From: Massilia sp. PDC64
GTDB lineage: Bacteria > Pseudomonadota > Gammaproteobacteria > Burkholderiales > Burkholderiaceae_D
NCBI RefSeq assembly: GCF_900101265.1
Contig: NZ_FMZS01000003.1
Span: 186,001-250,000 of the forward strand
Length of the DNA: 64,000 bases
Direction of reading: 5' to 3'
The notes under the pieces are model-generated. The model was not told where the DNA came from and did no database searches. It worked only from the letters and a program-made list of their open reading frames with translations. Shown here piece after piece: positions 27,698 to 36,395 of this stretch (position 1 is the stretch's first letter; each line of letters starts with the position of its first letter). The position numbers and the translations under genes were made by a program.

Positions 27698-29079
27698 TCT
27701 GCTTGTTCCTTTTTCAGTCGGGTGCCGAGCGTGGCTTCCAGTTCGGCGTGCGCCGTCCAGAAGGTTTCCAGCGCCTCGATATAGGCGCCGACCGCCTCGG
27801 CCTGTGCACGCGCATCGGCCAGCAGGTCATGCGGACTGGCCAGCATGCCGTTGTAGCGCAGCAGGACTTCCTTGCCGATCTTCTTGCGCAGGGGGAGGAT
27901 CGTGTCGCGGTAATGTTTCGCCACGTCGTACGCGTTGCGGTACGCGAGATAGCCTTCACGCGCCTCGCTGCGGGCCGTGACGGCCGTGAGCGCGACCTTG
28001 TTCACGGCCTGCATGTACACGCTTTCCGCGCGCGCGACGCGGGCGCCGCCCCAGTCGAACAGCGGCAGTTCCAGCGACAGCGAATAACCCCGTTCGGTCG
28101 GCTCGCCGGTCTGCGTCTTGTTGGCATAACCCAGGTCCAGCACGTTGATGAAGCGCGTCGTGCGCGTGAGCCCGAGATCCGCGGCGGTGGCGGCCGCCTC
28201 GGCCTGCGCGGCCCGCACGTCCAGGCGCTGGGCCAGCGCGATGCGTTCGACGTCCGGCAGTTCCGCCGGCGCGGCCGGCAGGTCGGGCAGGTGGTCGGGC
28301 AGCGTGTAGCCGGCATCCTTGCCCCACAGGCCCAGCGCGCGCGTGAGGCGCTCGCGCGCGGCCGTGGCCCGCTTGTCCGCGCGTGCGACGTCGCGGGCCG
28401 CCTCGGCCAGGAAGACCTGTTCGCGCGCGAGCTCGAGCTGGTTCGTGTTGCCCGCCTGCGCCATGCGGCCGGTGAGTTCCGCGCCCGCTTCGGCGGACGC
28501 CCGCACGCGGCGCGCGTACTCGAGCGCCTGCCGGCTTGCCACCGCCTCGACCCACGCCGTGCGCGTTTCGAGCGCATGGCGTTCGATGGCGGCGCCCACG
28601 TCGCGTTTCACCTGCTCGAAGCGGCGCGCCTCCATGCGGGCAGCGAGGGGCGTCGTCAGCAGGCCGACGAGGTCGAACGTGATGCCGCGCTCGATCTCGA
28701 GGACGCCGCCGCCGGCGAGCCGCGTGAAGTCGAACGTGGGATTGCGGGGGCGCGCGGCCTGCGCCAGGTCGGCCTGTGCGATGCCGACGTTCCAGTACGT
28801 GGCCTGCAGGCCCGGATGGTTGACGAGGGCGATGCGCACTGCCGTGTCCATGTCCAGCGGACGGCCTTCCGTGAACACGGGCAGGTCGCGTAGCGAGTCG
28901 GCCAGCGCGCCATGTTCTGCGTCATGCCCGGCGCCGCCGCGCGTCAGTTGCGGGGCGACGCCGATGCGGGCCTGCGCCGTGGCGGCGACGTCGCCGAACC
29001 CCCCGTCCGGCGCGACGGTCGCGCAGCCGGCCAGCAGGGCCAGCGCGGCCGCCGGCGCGAGGAGGCGTGCCTGCGGCAT
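27694..29079 (-). CDS. TolC family outer-membrane lipoprotein, CusC-like
   Basis: A 461-residue efflux channel. A lipobox (LLAGC, Cys19) is followed by two OEP repeats with long coiled-coil helices (about 85-275 and 290-450; PLDMDTAVRIALVNHPGL, RGYSLSLELPLFDWGGARVARAE in parts). In RND systems this partner spans the outer membrane. No RND pump or membrane-fusion gene lies in the window, so it may pair with a distant pump or handle metals differently. ATG 29079 touches the stop of the Cys-rich gene (TGATG). The operon order is Cys/Met-rich protein, TolC-like, multicopper oxidase. Confidence 0.9.
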   Translation of the reverse strand: MPQARLLAPAAALALLAGCATVAPDGGFGDVAATAQARIGVAPQLTRGGAGHDAEHGALADSLRDLPVFTEGRPLDMDTAVRIALVNHPGLQATYWNVGIAQADLAQAARPRNPTFDFTRLAGGGVLEIERGITFDLVGLLTTPLAARMEARRFEQVKRDVGAAIERHALETRTAWVEAVASRQALEYARRVRASAEAGAELTGRMAQAGNTNQLELAREQVFLAEAARDVARADKRATAARERLTRALGLWGKDAGYTLPDHLPDLPAAPAELPDVERIALAQRLDVRAAQAEAAATAADLGLTRTTRFINVLDLGYANKTQTGEPTERGYSLSLELPLFDWGGARVARAESVYMQAVNKVALTAVTARSEAREGYLAYRNAYDVAKHYRDTILPLRKKIGKEVLLRYNGMLASPHDLLADARAQAEAVGAYIEALETFWTAHAELEATLGTRLKKEQAE

Positions 29080-29453
29080 CACTTCGCCTCCTTGTGGTTG
29101 CAGCAGCAGCCGTCCTTCTTCATGTCGGCGCAGCAGTCGCACTGGCCGTCGCCCTTCATGCACTGCATGCCCTTCATGTCGCCGTCGTGCATGCCGGCGC
29201 AGCAGCCTTTCTTGTCGCCGCCGCCGGCCATGCACTGTTTTCCGCCCATGTCCATGCCGGCGTGGTGGTCGTGGCCGGGCATGGACATGGCGGGCGCGGG
29301 TCCGGTGCGGTAATCGATGACGGGCCTGGCCTGGGTCGGGGGCACCGGTGCCTGCGGATCGGCGACGCCGGCGGTCGTGGTTTGTGCGGCGGCGTGCGCG
29401 CCGGCGGCGCCCAGCAGGATGGCCAGGGCGTAGTTCTGGATGGAGCGTTTCAT
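29079..29453 (-). CDS. Periplasmic Cys/Met/His-rich putative metal-binding protein
   Basis: A 124-residue protein. It has a signal peptide (about 1-23, AHAAAQ) and a low-complexity C-terminal half with ten Cys, about ten Met and several His (for example GCCAGMHDGDMKGMQCMK and DGCCCNHKEAK). No known domain is recognised. Such density of soft ligands fits Cu(I) or other thiophilic metal binding in the periplasm, and it heads the TolC-multicopper oxidase operon. It may pass copper to the oxidase or act as a scavenger. This role is an inference. Confidence 0.85.
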   Translation of the reverse strand: MKRSIQNYALAILLGAAGAHAAAQTTTAGVADPQAPVPPTQARPVIDYRTGPAPAMSMPGHDHHAGMDMGGKQCMAGGGDKKGCCAGMHDGDMKGMQCMKGDGQCDCCADMKKDGCCCNHKEAK

Positions 29454-29520
29454 GTCGTCCTCGTTGCGAATGCGTGAATGGCGCCGCCGCGCACGGGCGC
29501 AGGCGGCGTGATACGTGCGT

Positions 29521-29883
29521 TCAGGCGACGAGGCGGCGGGGAGGACGTTCGGGCAGGGTCGGATCGGCGCTGGCCAGGTGGCCGGCGTCGAACGGGATGG
29601 CGATGGAGGGCGGCGCGAACGCGGGCGGGACCAGCGGCGCGGGCACGAGCGCGACGACGATACAGCAGTCGGCGCAGACGGTGCGATGCTTGTCCTGATG
29701 ATCGCCGTCGTTCGCCTTGGGCGCGGCCATCTCGTGGCAGCTTTTCGCGACAGGCGCCGCGTGCATGACGGACTGCGGGACCGGCACGGTCACGGACGAC
29801 AGCATGCGTGCCGCGGCCAGGCCCTGGAAGGGCAGGGCCAGCAACAGCAGCCAGACGATCAGTGCACGCGTTACGGTCTTCAT
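29521..29883 (-). CDS. DUF2946-like small periplasmic protein
   Basis: A 120-residue protein. An N-terminal signal or anchor (MKTVTRALIVWLLLLALPFQG) is followed by a His- and Cys-containing segment (HEMAAPKAN, HQDKHRTVCADCC), then a Pro-rich tail. This resembles DUF2946 proteins, which are often found beside copper or TonB genes; function is unknown. The start is uncertain: another ATG three codons upstream (29892) is possible and neither has a clear ribosome site. It lies 67 bp upstream of the Cys-rich gene and may head the copper operon. Confidence 0.7.
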   Translation of the reverse strand: MKTVTRALIVWLLLLALPFQGLAAARMLSSVTVPVPQSVMHAAPVAKSCHEMAAPKANDGDHQDKHRTVCADCCIVVALVPAPLVPPAFAPPSIAIPFDAGHLASADPTLPERPPRRLVA

Positions 29884-30003
29884 CGAGGACATTCTAGCAC
29901 GACGGACTGTTGCATTTCGATGCATCCGGGGCGCAATACCTGATGCAAGAGTGACCACGCGTGCTAGCATATTGATATTACAACTAGAACAAATGGAAAC
30001 GGA

Positions 30004-30405
30004 ATGTTGGGGCGCCTATTCGCGACACGGACCATGCACAGCCAGCGCCAGGTGGGCGAACGGGCCGCGCAGGTCATCGACCGGGTGATCTTCGACATGG
30101 GGGTGGATCGCCTCGTGCAAGGCTCCTTCGGGCTCGACCGGCACTGCCGCCCGCACTTCACGAGCGCGCCCGCGGCGCCCGGCCGCGACGGCGTCGCGGT
30201 GGCGCTGGCGCAGCTGGCCGAATGCGCCGCGCTGTCCGCCGTTGCGAAGCGCAATCCGGATCCGGCCGTGCTGCGGCTGTACACCGCGGCCGTCGTCGAC
30301 GGCCTGCTGCGCGAGTTCGAAGCGCGCTGTCCGCGCTTCCGGGCACTGCCCGTCGCGAAGGGCGATCAGCGCATCGCGGAGCGCAGCGCGCCCGATTCGA
30401 AATAG
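30004..30405 (+). CDS. Hypothetical protein
   Basis: A 133-residue predicted soluble protein, not recognised. Codon use has strong G/C third-base bias along its length, which supports a real gene. It has alternating helical segments (ERAAQVIDRVIFDMGVDRL, VAVALAQLAECAALSAVAKR by motif) and no signal peptide or cysteines in pairs. ATG 30004 has only a weak upstream GGAAACGGA. It is divergent from the DUF2946-like gene, and its last 40 bp overlap the convergent CDF transporter gene. Confidence 0.6.
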   Translation: MLGRLFATRTMHSQRQVGERAAQVIDRVIFDMGVDRLVQGSFGLDRHCRPHFTSAPAAPGRDGVAVALAQLAECAALSAVAKRNPDPAVLRLYTAAVVDGLLREFEARCPRFRALPVAKGDQRIAERSAPDSK

Positions 30406-31316
30406 ATGTGGCGGATGGCCGGGTACGCGGCCGCCACGGCCTTTTCCAGGCGTTCGATCGCCGCCTCCACTTCGTCGATGCGCATGCCACGGTTGAAGCG
30501 CACGGCCGCCGTCAGCAGCACGTCGTCCGGTCCCAGCTGCATGCTGAGCAGGTTGCCGACGTCCTCGATGGACGGATCGGCGCGCAGGATCTCGCACACG
30601 CGCCGCGTGGCTTCGGTGCCGATGCCTTCGCCCACGAGCAGCGCGCCCGTCTCGCGCGCGAGGGCGAACGCGGCGCCCACGAGCAACAGGCCGATCAGGA
30701 CGGATGCGGCCGGGTCGAAATAGGGGTTGTCGAACAGGTGGCCGAGCGTGATGCCGGCCGCCGCGATGGCGAGGCCCAGCAGGGCGGCCGTGTCCTCGAT
30801 GAACACGGTGAACACGGACGCATCCTTGCTCGCATGGACCGTCTGCCACAGCGAAGCGCCCGGCTTGCGCCGCTCGTTCAACGCCTTGCGCGACACGTTC
30901 CAGCTATAGCCTTCGAAGCAGGCCGAGACGCCCAGCACGACGTAGTTCCACATCGGATCCTCGAGCGGCTCCGGATGGCGCAGCGCGCTGATGCCGTGGT
31001 AGATGGAGAGACCGCCGCCCAGCGAGAACACGGACAGCGCGACGAGCAGCGCCCAGAAATACAAGGCCTTGCCGTAGCCGAACGGGTGGCGCCTGTCGGG
31101 CGGCTTCTCGCTGTTGCGCTCTCCGACCAGCAGCAGGAATTCGTTGCCCGTGTCGACGGCCGAGTGGATGCCCTCGGCCAGCATCGCCGCGCTGCCCGTG
31201 ATGGCGGCGACGATGAACTTGGCGGCGGCGATGCCCAGGTTGGCGAGGATCGCCGCGTAGATCACCTTGCGCGATCCGCTGACTTCTCCGCTTTCTTCCT
31301 TGTGTGTTTCCGTCAT
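30366..31316 (-). CDS. Cation diffusion facilitator transporter, SLC30A9/ZnT9-like
   Basis: A 316-residue membrane transporter with about six helices. The first metal-site helix has EGIHSAVDTGNE and the cytoplasmic loop has RRHPFGYGKALYFWALL, both CDF family features. The second site reads FIEDTAALLG, with Glu/Asp replacing the usual His-Asp pair, as in the SLC30A9/TMEM163-like branch. A C-terminal cytoplasmic domain (about 220-315) follows. The family exchanges divalent cations for protons. The metal cannot be fixed from sequence: Zn, Mn or Fe are possible. Confidence 0.9.
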   Translation of the reverse strand: MTETHKEESGEVSGSRKVIYAAILANLGIAAAKFIVAAITGSAAMLAEGIHSAVDTGNEFLLLVGERNSEKPPDRRHPFGYGKALYFWALLVALSVFSLGGGLSIYHGISALRHPEPLEDPMWNYVVLGVSACFEGYSWNVSRKALNERRKPGASLWQTVHASKDASVFTVFIEDTAALLGLAIAAAGITLGHLFDNPYFDPAASVLIGLLLVGAAFALARETGALLVGEGIGTEATRRVCEILRADPSIEDVGNLLSMQLGPDDVLLTAAVRFNRGMRIDEVEAAIERLEKAVAAAYPAIRHIYFESGALRSAMR

Positions 31317-31404
31317 GGTGTGTGAGCGCTGATATCATCCAGTCTATGTCGAACCAAGTGTAGCCAATCCATGCGGAGCGGCTTGCACGGCTGGGAGCGG
31401 GTGG

Positions 31405-34095
31405 ATGAGCGTACGTAATCTCAAGCAATTGTTTGCCCCGAAATCGGTGGCCCTCGTCGGCGCGTCCGAGCGTCCGGGGAGTGTCGGCGCGACCATGCTG
31501 CGCAATCTGCGCGAAGGCGGCTTCAAGGGCCATCTGTATCCCGTGAACCCGAAGTACGACACCCTGGACGGCATGCAGGTCTGGCCGGACGTCGCGCGCC
31601 TGCCGCAAGCGCCGGACCTCGCGATCATCTGCACGCCGCCGTCCACCATCCCCGGCATCGTGCGCAGCCTCGGCGAGCTGGGGACGCGCGCGGCCATCGT
31701 GATGAGCGCGGGCGTATCGACGGCACGCGACGTGCGCGGCCGCAGCATCAAGCAGGCGATGCTCGATGCCGCGAACCCGTACCTGCTGCGCATCCTCGGC
31801 CCGAACAGTTCCGGCCTGCTGGCGCCCGGCATCGGCCTGAACGCGAGCATCGCCGTGGGCGGCGCGGCGGCGGGCCGGATCGCGTTCGTGTCCGAATCCG
31901 GCGCGCTGATGGCGGGCGTGCTCGATTGGGCGCGCACGCGCAACGTCGGCTTTTCCACGTTCGTCGCGCTGGGCGACTCGGCCGACGTCGACTTCGGCGA
32001 CGTGCTCGATTACCTCGCCAGCGATCCCGGCACGTCCGCGATCCTGCTGCATGCGGAAAGCGTGCGCTATGCCCGCAAATTCATGTCGGCCGCGCGCGCG
32101 GCGGCCCGCAGCAAGCCGACCCTGATGCTCAAGGCGGGACGTTCGCTGGAGGCGGCGACGGCGGGCGCCTGCCTGTCCGGCGTGCTCGCCCGGCCCGACG
32201 ACGTCTACGACGCCGCGATCCGCCGCGCCGGCATGCTGCGCGTGTACACGACGGACCAGCTGTTCGCGGCCGTGGAGACGCTGGCGCGTGCCAAGCCCCT
32301 GTTCGGCGAGCGGCTGGCCCTCCTCGGCAACGGCGCGGGCCCCGTCGTGCTGGCGAGCGACGCGCTGCAGTACGGCGGCGGCCAGCAGGCGGAACTGGCG
32401 CCCGCGACGGTGGCCAGGCTGCGCGATCTCGTGCCCGAATGGAGCGGCAGCGGCGAACTGAATCTGCGCGGCGACGCGCCGCCGGAGCGCTACCGCGACG
32501 TCATCGACGTGCTGCTGCATGACCCGCAGGCCAACGCCGTCGTCATGATCCACGCGCCGAACGCCGTCGTCGATCCGGCCGACGTGGCACGCGCAGTGGC
32601 GCCGCTCGCGAAGGCGTCGTCGCGCAACGTGCTCGCGTGCTGGCTCGGGCTGCAGTCCGTGGGCGAGGCGCGCACGATCGCGTACGAGGCGGGCATGCCC
32701 GCCTACCGCACGCCGGAAGCGGCGGTGAACGGCTTCCTGCAGATCGTCCACTTCCGCCGCAACCAGCAATTGCTGATGGAAGTGCCGGCGTCCGTCGGCG
32801 ACGGTGAACCGGACCGCGAACGGGCGCGCGAGCTCGTGCGCGCGGCGCTGGAACGGGGCCGCCGGACGGGCCGCTACCTGCTCGACGACCCGGACACGAA
32901 GGCGATCCTGGACGCCTACGGCATCCCCACCGTCCCCACGCGCGCGGCCGCGACGCCGGACGAGGCGGTGGCGATGGCGGGCGAGATCGGCTATCCGGTC
33001 GCCGTGAAAATCCTGTCGCCGGACGTGGCGCAGAAGTCGGACGTGGGCGGTGTCTCGCTCGACCTCGATACGCCGGAAGCCGTGCGCGCCGCGACGGAAC
33101 GCATGGCGCGGCGGCTCGCGGAACTGCGTCCGGACGCGCGCCTGGACGGCTTCATCGTGCAGGCGATGGCCCGCAATCCGGAGGCGCACGAACTGATCGC
33201 GGGCGCCGCCACCGACCCCGTGTTCGGCCCCGTGATCCTGTTCGGACAGGGCGGCCTCGCGGTGGAAGCCGTGAACGACCACGCCGTCGCGCTACCGCCG
33301 CTGAACACGGTGCTGGCGCGCGACCTCATTGCGCGCACGCGCGTGGCGCGCCAGCTGGCGGGCTACCGCAACCACCCGGCCGCGGATCTCGACGCCATCG
33401 CCGCCGTGCTGGTGCAGGTGGCGCGCCTCATCGCCGAGGTGCCGGAGATCGTCGAACTGGACATCAACCCGCTGCTGGCCGACGGCAGGGGCGCCGTCGT
33501 CCTGGACGCGCGCATGCGCATCGCGATGGCCGACCGCGCCGGCAACGCCCTCGACCGCCTCGCGATCCGTCCGTATCCGGTCGAACTGGAAGAAGTGGTG
33601 CCGTGGCAGGGCGGGACGATCCTGCTGCGCCCCATCCGCCCGGAAGACGGCGCCGCGCACGTCGCGTTCTTCAACGCGCTCACGCCGGACGACGTCCGCT
33701 ACCGCATGTTCGTGCGCGTGCGCGAGCTGCAGCCGGCGCAGCTGGCGCGCTTCACGCAGATCGACTACGATCGCGAGATGGCCTTCATCGCCACGCGCAC
33801 GGGCGCGGACGGCCACCCCGAGACACTGGCCGTCGCCCGCGTCGTGGCCGATCCGGACAACATGAGCGCGGAATTTGCCGTGACGGTGCGCTCCGACCTG
33901 AAGGGCAAGGGCCTGGGCGTCATGCTGATGAACAAGCTGATCGCGTACTGCCGCGCGCGCGGCACCCGCGAGATCGTGGGCGAGGCGCTGCCGCAGAACG
34001 CGCCCGTCATCGGTCTCGTGAGGAAACTGGGGTTCACCGTCGGGCCGGTGGACGAGGACGAGGGTGTGAGGAAGTTTTGGCTGGAACTGCGGTGA
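31405..34095 (+). CDS. PatZ/Pat-like protein: acyl-CoA synthetase (NDP-forming) scaffold fused to GNAT acetyltransferase
   Basis: An 896-residue protein. It has a CoA-binding Rossmann domain (about 8-135; FAPKSVALVGASERPGSVG), a ligase-CoA domain (about 150-300), an ATP-grasp domain (about 480-700; YPVAVKILSPDVAQKSDVGGV in part) and a C-terminal GNAT domain (about 735-890; RSDLKGKGLGVMLMNKL). Active ADP-forming acetyl-CoA synthetases carry a phospho-His in a SHTG block; here the aligned site reads CLSG, so the synthetase half is probably non-catalytic, as in PatZ. PatZ-type enzymes acetylate lysines such as those of acetyl-CoA synthetase. ATG 31405 has a weak purine-rich ribosome site. Confidence 0.9.
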   Translation: MSVRNLKQLFAPKSVALVGASERPGSVGATMLRNLREGGFKGHLYPVNPKYDTLDGMQVWPDVARLPQAPDLAIICTPPSTIPGIVRSLGELGTRAAIVMSAGVSTARDVRGRSIKQAMLDAANPYLLRILGPNSSGLLAPGIGLNASIAVGGAAAGRIAFVSESGALMAGVLDWARTRNVGFSTFVALGDSADVDFGDVLDYLASDPGTSAILLHAESVRYARKFMSAARAAARSKPTLMLKAGRSLEAATAGACLSGVLARPDDVYDAAIRRAGMLRVYTTDQLFAAVETLARAKPLFGERLALLGNGAGPVVLASDALQYGGGQQAELAPATVARLRDLVPEWSGSGELNLRGDAPPERYRDVIDVLLHDPQANAVVMIHAPNAVVDPADVARAVAPLAKASSRNVLACWLGLQSVGEARTIAYEAGMPAYRTPEAAVNGFLQIVHFRRNQQLLMEVPASVGDGEPDRERARELVRAALERGRRTGRYLLDDPDTKAILDAYGIPTVPTRAAATPDEAVAMAGEIGYPVAVKILSPDVAQKSDVGGVSLDLDTPEAVRAATERMARRLAELRPDARLDGFIVQAMARNPEAHELIAGAATDPVFGPVILFGQGGLAVEAVNDHAVALPPLNTVLARDLIARTRVARQLAGYRNHPAADLDAIAAVLVQVARLIAEVPEIVELDINPLLADGRGAVVLDARMRIAMADRAGNALDRLAIRPYPVELEEVVPWQGGTILLRPIRPEDGAAHVAFFNALTPDDVRYRMFVRVRELQPAQLARFTQIDYDREMAFIATRTGADGHPETLAVARVVADPDNMSAEFAVTVRSDLKGKGLGVMLMNKLIAYCRARGTREIVGEALPQNAPVIGLVRKLGFTVGPVDEDEGVRKFWLELR

Positions 34096-34109
34096 CTTCG
34101 AAGGACGAT

Positions 34110-34592
34110 ATGGAACTGCGAGCGGCAACACGGGACGATGCGGGCGCGATGCTCGGACTATTGCGATCGGTAAGCGCGGAGGGCACAGCCTTGCCGTTCG
34201 TCGACGGCATCGACGACGCCATGATCGATGCGGTATGGCTGGGGGCCAGGGGCTGCGTGCTTGCCTGCATTGGTGGCGACGTACTCGGCATGTACCGCTA
34301 CGGGCCGGCCATGCCGGGGCGCGGTTCGCACATCGCCACGGCCACCTTCCTGGTCGGCGAACACGCGCGGCACAGGGGCATCGGCCGGGCACTGGTCGAA
34401 CATTGCTTGCAGGCGGCGCAGGCCGCGGGCTTTCGGGCCATGCAGTTCAACCAGGTCCTCAGCTGCAACCAGCCCGCACTGGCCCTCTACCGCAGCCTGG
34501 GCTTTGCCGTCATCGGGACCGTGCCCAAGGCGTTCGATCACAGCCTGCATGGCTACGTCGACGCGCACATCATGTACCGCGAACTGTCCTGA
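34110..34592 (+). CDS. GNAT family N-acetyltransferase
   Basis: A 160-residue acetyltransferase. The acetyl-CoA loop is FLVGEHARHRGIGRALVEHC (motif A with RGIGRAL), and motif B includes QPALALYRSLGFAVIGTVP. The N-terminal MELRAATRDDAGAMLGLL is typical of the family. The substrate is unknown. ATG 34110 follows AAGGACG and lies 14 bp after the PatZ-like stop, so the two are probably cotranscribed. Confidence 0.88.
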   Translation: MELRAATRDDAGAMLGLLRSVSAEGTALPFVDGIDDAMIDAVWLGARGCVLACIGGDVLGMYRYGPAMPGRGSHIATATFLVGEHARHRGIGRALVEHCLQAAQAAGFRAMQFNQVLSCNQPALALYRSLGFAVIGTVPKAFDHSLHGYVDAHIMYRELS

Positions 34593-34651
34593 CCCCGTCC
34601 ATGGGCTACCAGGTCACGGTCGTGCGCTTCGCGCTGGCGTACTGGTGAGCG

Positions 34652-35908
34652 TCAGCGCCGGAAGCGCACGTCTTCCTGCACGACGGGCGCGTCACGGTCG
34701 ACGTGTTTTGGCTTCTTTGGCTTCTTCGGCTTCTTGACGATCTGCCCGGCCGCATTCGTCTGCGGCACGCGGTGCTCGGGCTCGAAGCCGGCTTCCTCCT
34801 TGCGCTGCAAGGTCTGCTTCGTCAGGGCCTCGATGGCGGCCAGCTGCTGGACTTCGTCCGCGCACACGAGCGACACCGCTTCGCCGGACGCGCCGGCGCG
34901 GCCTGTGCGGCCCGTGCGGTGCACATAGTCTTCCGCCACGATCGGCAGGTCGACGTTGACGACGACGGGCAGTTCCTCGATGTCGAGGCCGCGCGCGGCG
35001 ACGTCGGTCGCGACGAGCACGCGCACCTCGCCCGCCTTGAAGCGGTCGAGCGCGCGCAGGCGCGCGGGCTGCGGCTTGTCGCCATGGATGGAATCGGCCG
35101 CGATGCCTTTCGCGTCGAGCAGGTCGACGAGCTGGTCGACGCCCTTGCGGGTCTTCACGAACGCCAGCACCTGCGGCCAGCCGTGGCGCTTCAGCAGGTG
35201 CAGGAACAGCTCGGGCTTGCGCTTCTTGTCGACGGGGACGATCCACTGGCGGATCGCCTTCGCCGTCGTGTTGCGTGGCGTGGCCTCGATGCTGACGGGA
35301 TCGACCAGCAGCTTCGTCGCGAGCGCCCGGATCGGGTCGGAGAAGGTGGCGGAAAAGAGCAGCGTCTGGCGGCGCTTGGGCAGCAGCGCGAGCAGGTTGT
35401 CGATGTCGCGCGAAAAGCCGAGATCGAGCATGCGGTCCGCCTCGTCAAGCACGAGTGTCTGCACCTGGTTGAAGCGCACGGCGTTCTGGCGCTGCAGGTC
35501 GAGCAGGCGGCCGGGCGTGGCGACGAGGACGTCGACGCCCTTACGGAGCCGCATCATCTGCGGATTGATGCTGACGCCGCCGTATGCGACCATCGTGCGC
35601 AGCGGCAGCCCGGCCCCGTACGCGCGCACGCTCTCGTGCACCTGCTCGGCCAGTTCGCGCGTGGGCACGAGGATCAGCGCGCGCGCCGAGTTGCTCGCGA
35701 CCTGCGCGCCATCCATCACGAGGCGCTGCAGCAGGGGCAGGGCAAAGCCGGCCGTCTTGCCGGTGCCCGTCTGGGCGGCGGCCATGACGTCGCGGCCGGC
35801 CAGCACGGCGGGAATCGCCTGCGCCTGGACGGCGGTGGGCGTGTGATAGGACAGCGAGGCGAGGGTGCGCGTGATCTGGTCGATCAGGCCGAGCGATGCG
35901 AACGACAT
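34652..35908 (-). CDS. rhlE: DEAD-box ATP-dependent RNA helicase, RhlE-like
   Basis: A 418-residue helicase with ordered motifs: Q motif (PTAVQAQAIP), Walker A AAQTGTGKT, PTRELAEQV, TPGRLLDL, VLDEADRMLDLGF (DEAD), FSATF (SAT), ATDVAARGLD and HRTGRTGRAG. A short basic C-terminal tail (KKPKKPKKPKHVD) may bind RNA. The layout and tail match the RhlE subfamily, involved in ribosome assembly and RNA turnover. ATG 35908 begins MSFASLGL, the usual RhlE start; upstream in-frame sequence is not conserved. Confidence 0.93.
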   Translation of the reverse strand: MSFASLGLIDQITRTLASLSYHTPTAVQAQAIPAVLAGRDVMAAAQTGTGKTAGFALPLLQRLVMDGAQVASNSARALILVPTRELAEQVHESVRAYGAGLPLRTMVAYGGVSINPQMMRLRKGVDVLVATPGRLLDLQRQNAVRFNQVQTLVLDEADRMLDLGFSRDIDNLLALLPKRRQTLLFSATFSDPIRALATKLLVDPVSIEATPRNTTAKAIRQWIVPVDKKRKPELFLHLLKRHGWPQVLAFVKTRKGVDQLVDLLDAKGIAADSIHGDKPQPARLRALDRFKAGEVRVLVATDVAARGLDIEELPVVVNVDLPIVAEDYVHRTGRTGRAGASGEAVSLVCADEVQQLAAIEALTKQTLQRKEEAGFEPEHRVPQTNAAGQIVKKPKKPKKPKHVDRDAPVVQEDVRFRR

Positions 35909-35977
35909 GGTGACGGAAGCGGTTTTTCGAAAGGCGACAGTGTAACCTGTCGCGGGCGATGGAGGTCGGAGAGTGCG

Positions 35978-36388
35978 ATGGGGATCATCCTGATTCCGCT
36001 GTTCCTGGCGATGCTGCTGGGTTTTTCCTGGCCAGGTGTCGGGCTGGGCATGCGCGCCGTCTTGCGGGCGCAAGGACGGCTGACGGCGACACTGGTCCTG
36101 GTGGCGGCGAGCACCGGCCTCGGGCTGTGCGCCGTCGCGTTGCCGTTCGCCGTGATGACGGGGCGGCGGGTGTCGGCGTGGGGATTCATCGTCGTCGCGA
36201 TGGCGTGCGTCGCCGGCATCCTCGGGGCGGCCGGGGCATACGGCAGCGCGCGCTTTCGCGCCACCGGCAGACCGGTCGACGGGCTGCTCGGCGCCGCGTC
36301 CCTGCTTGCCGCGGGCAGCTTTCCGGTCATGTGGTTCTGGCTGGCGCCGCGGCTGGAGGTGTGGTTCCGGGTCGGGTGGATGTATTGA
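35978..36388 (+). CDS. Hypothetical four-helix membrane protein
   Basis: A 136-residue very hydrophobic protein with about four predicted membrane helices (residues 2-24, 36-60, 68-92 and 105-128). No family is recognised. The ATG at 35978 is preceded by GGAGG about 15 nt away and GGAG nearer; start choice is moderately secure. It is divergent from the helicase and converges on the flavoenzyme gene with 7 bp between stops. Function unknown. Confidence 0.65.
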   Translation: MGIILIPLFLAMLLGFSWPGVGLGMRAVLRAQGRLTATLVLVAASTGLGLCAVALPFAVMTGRRVSAWGFIVVAMACVAGILGAAGAYGSARFRATGRPVDGLLGAASLLAAGSFPVMWFWLAPRLEVWFRVGWMY

Positions 36389-36395
36389 ACGACGC

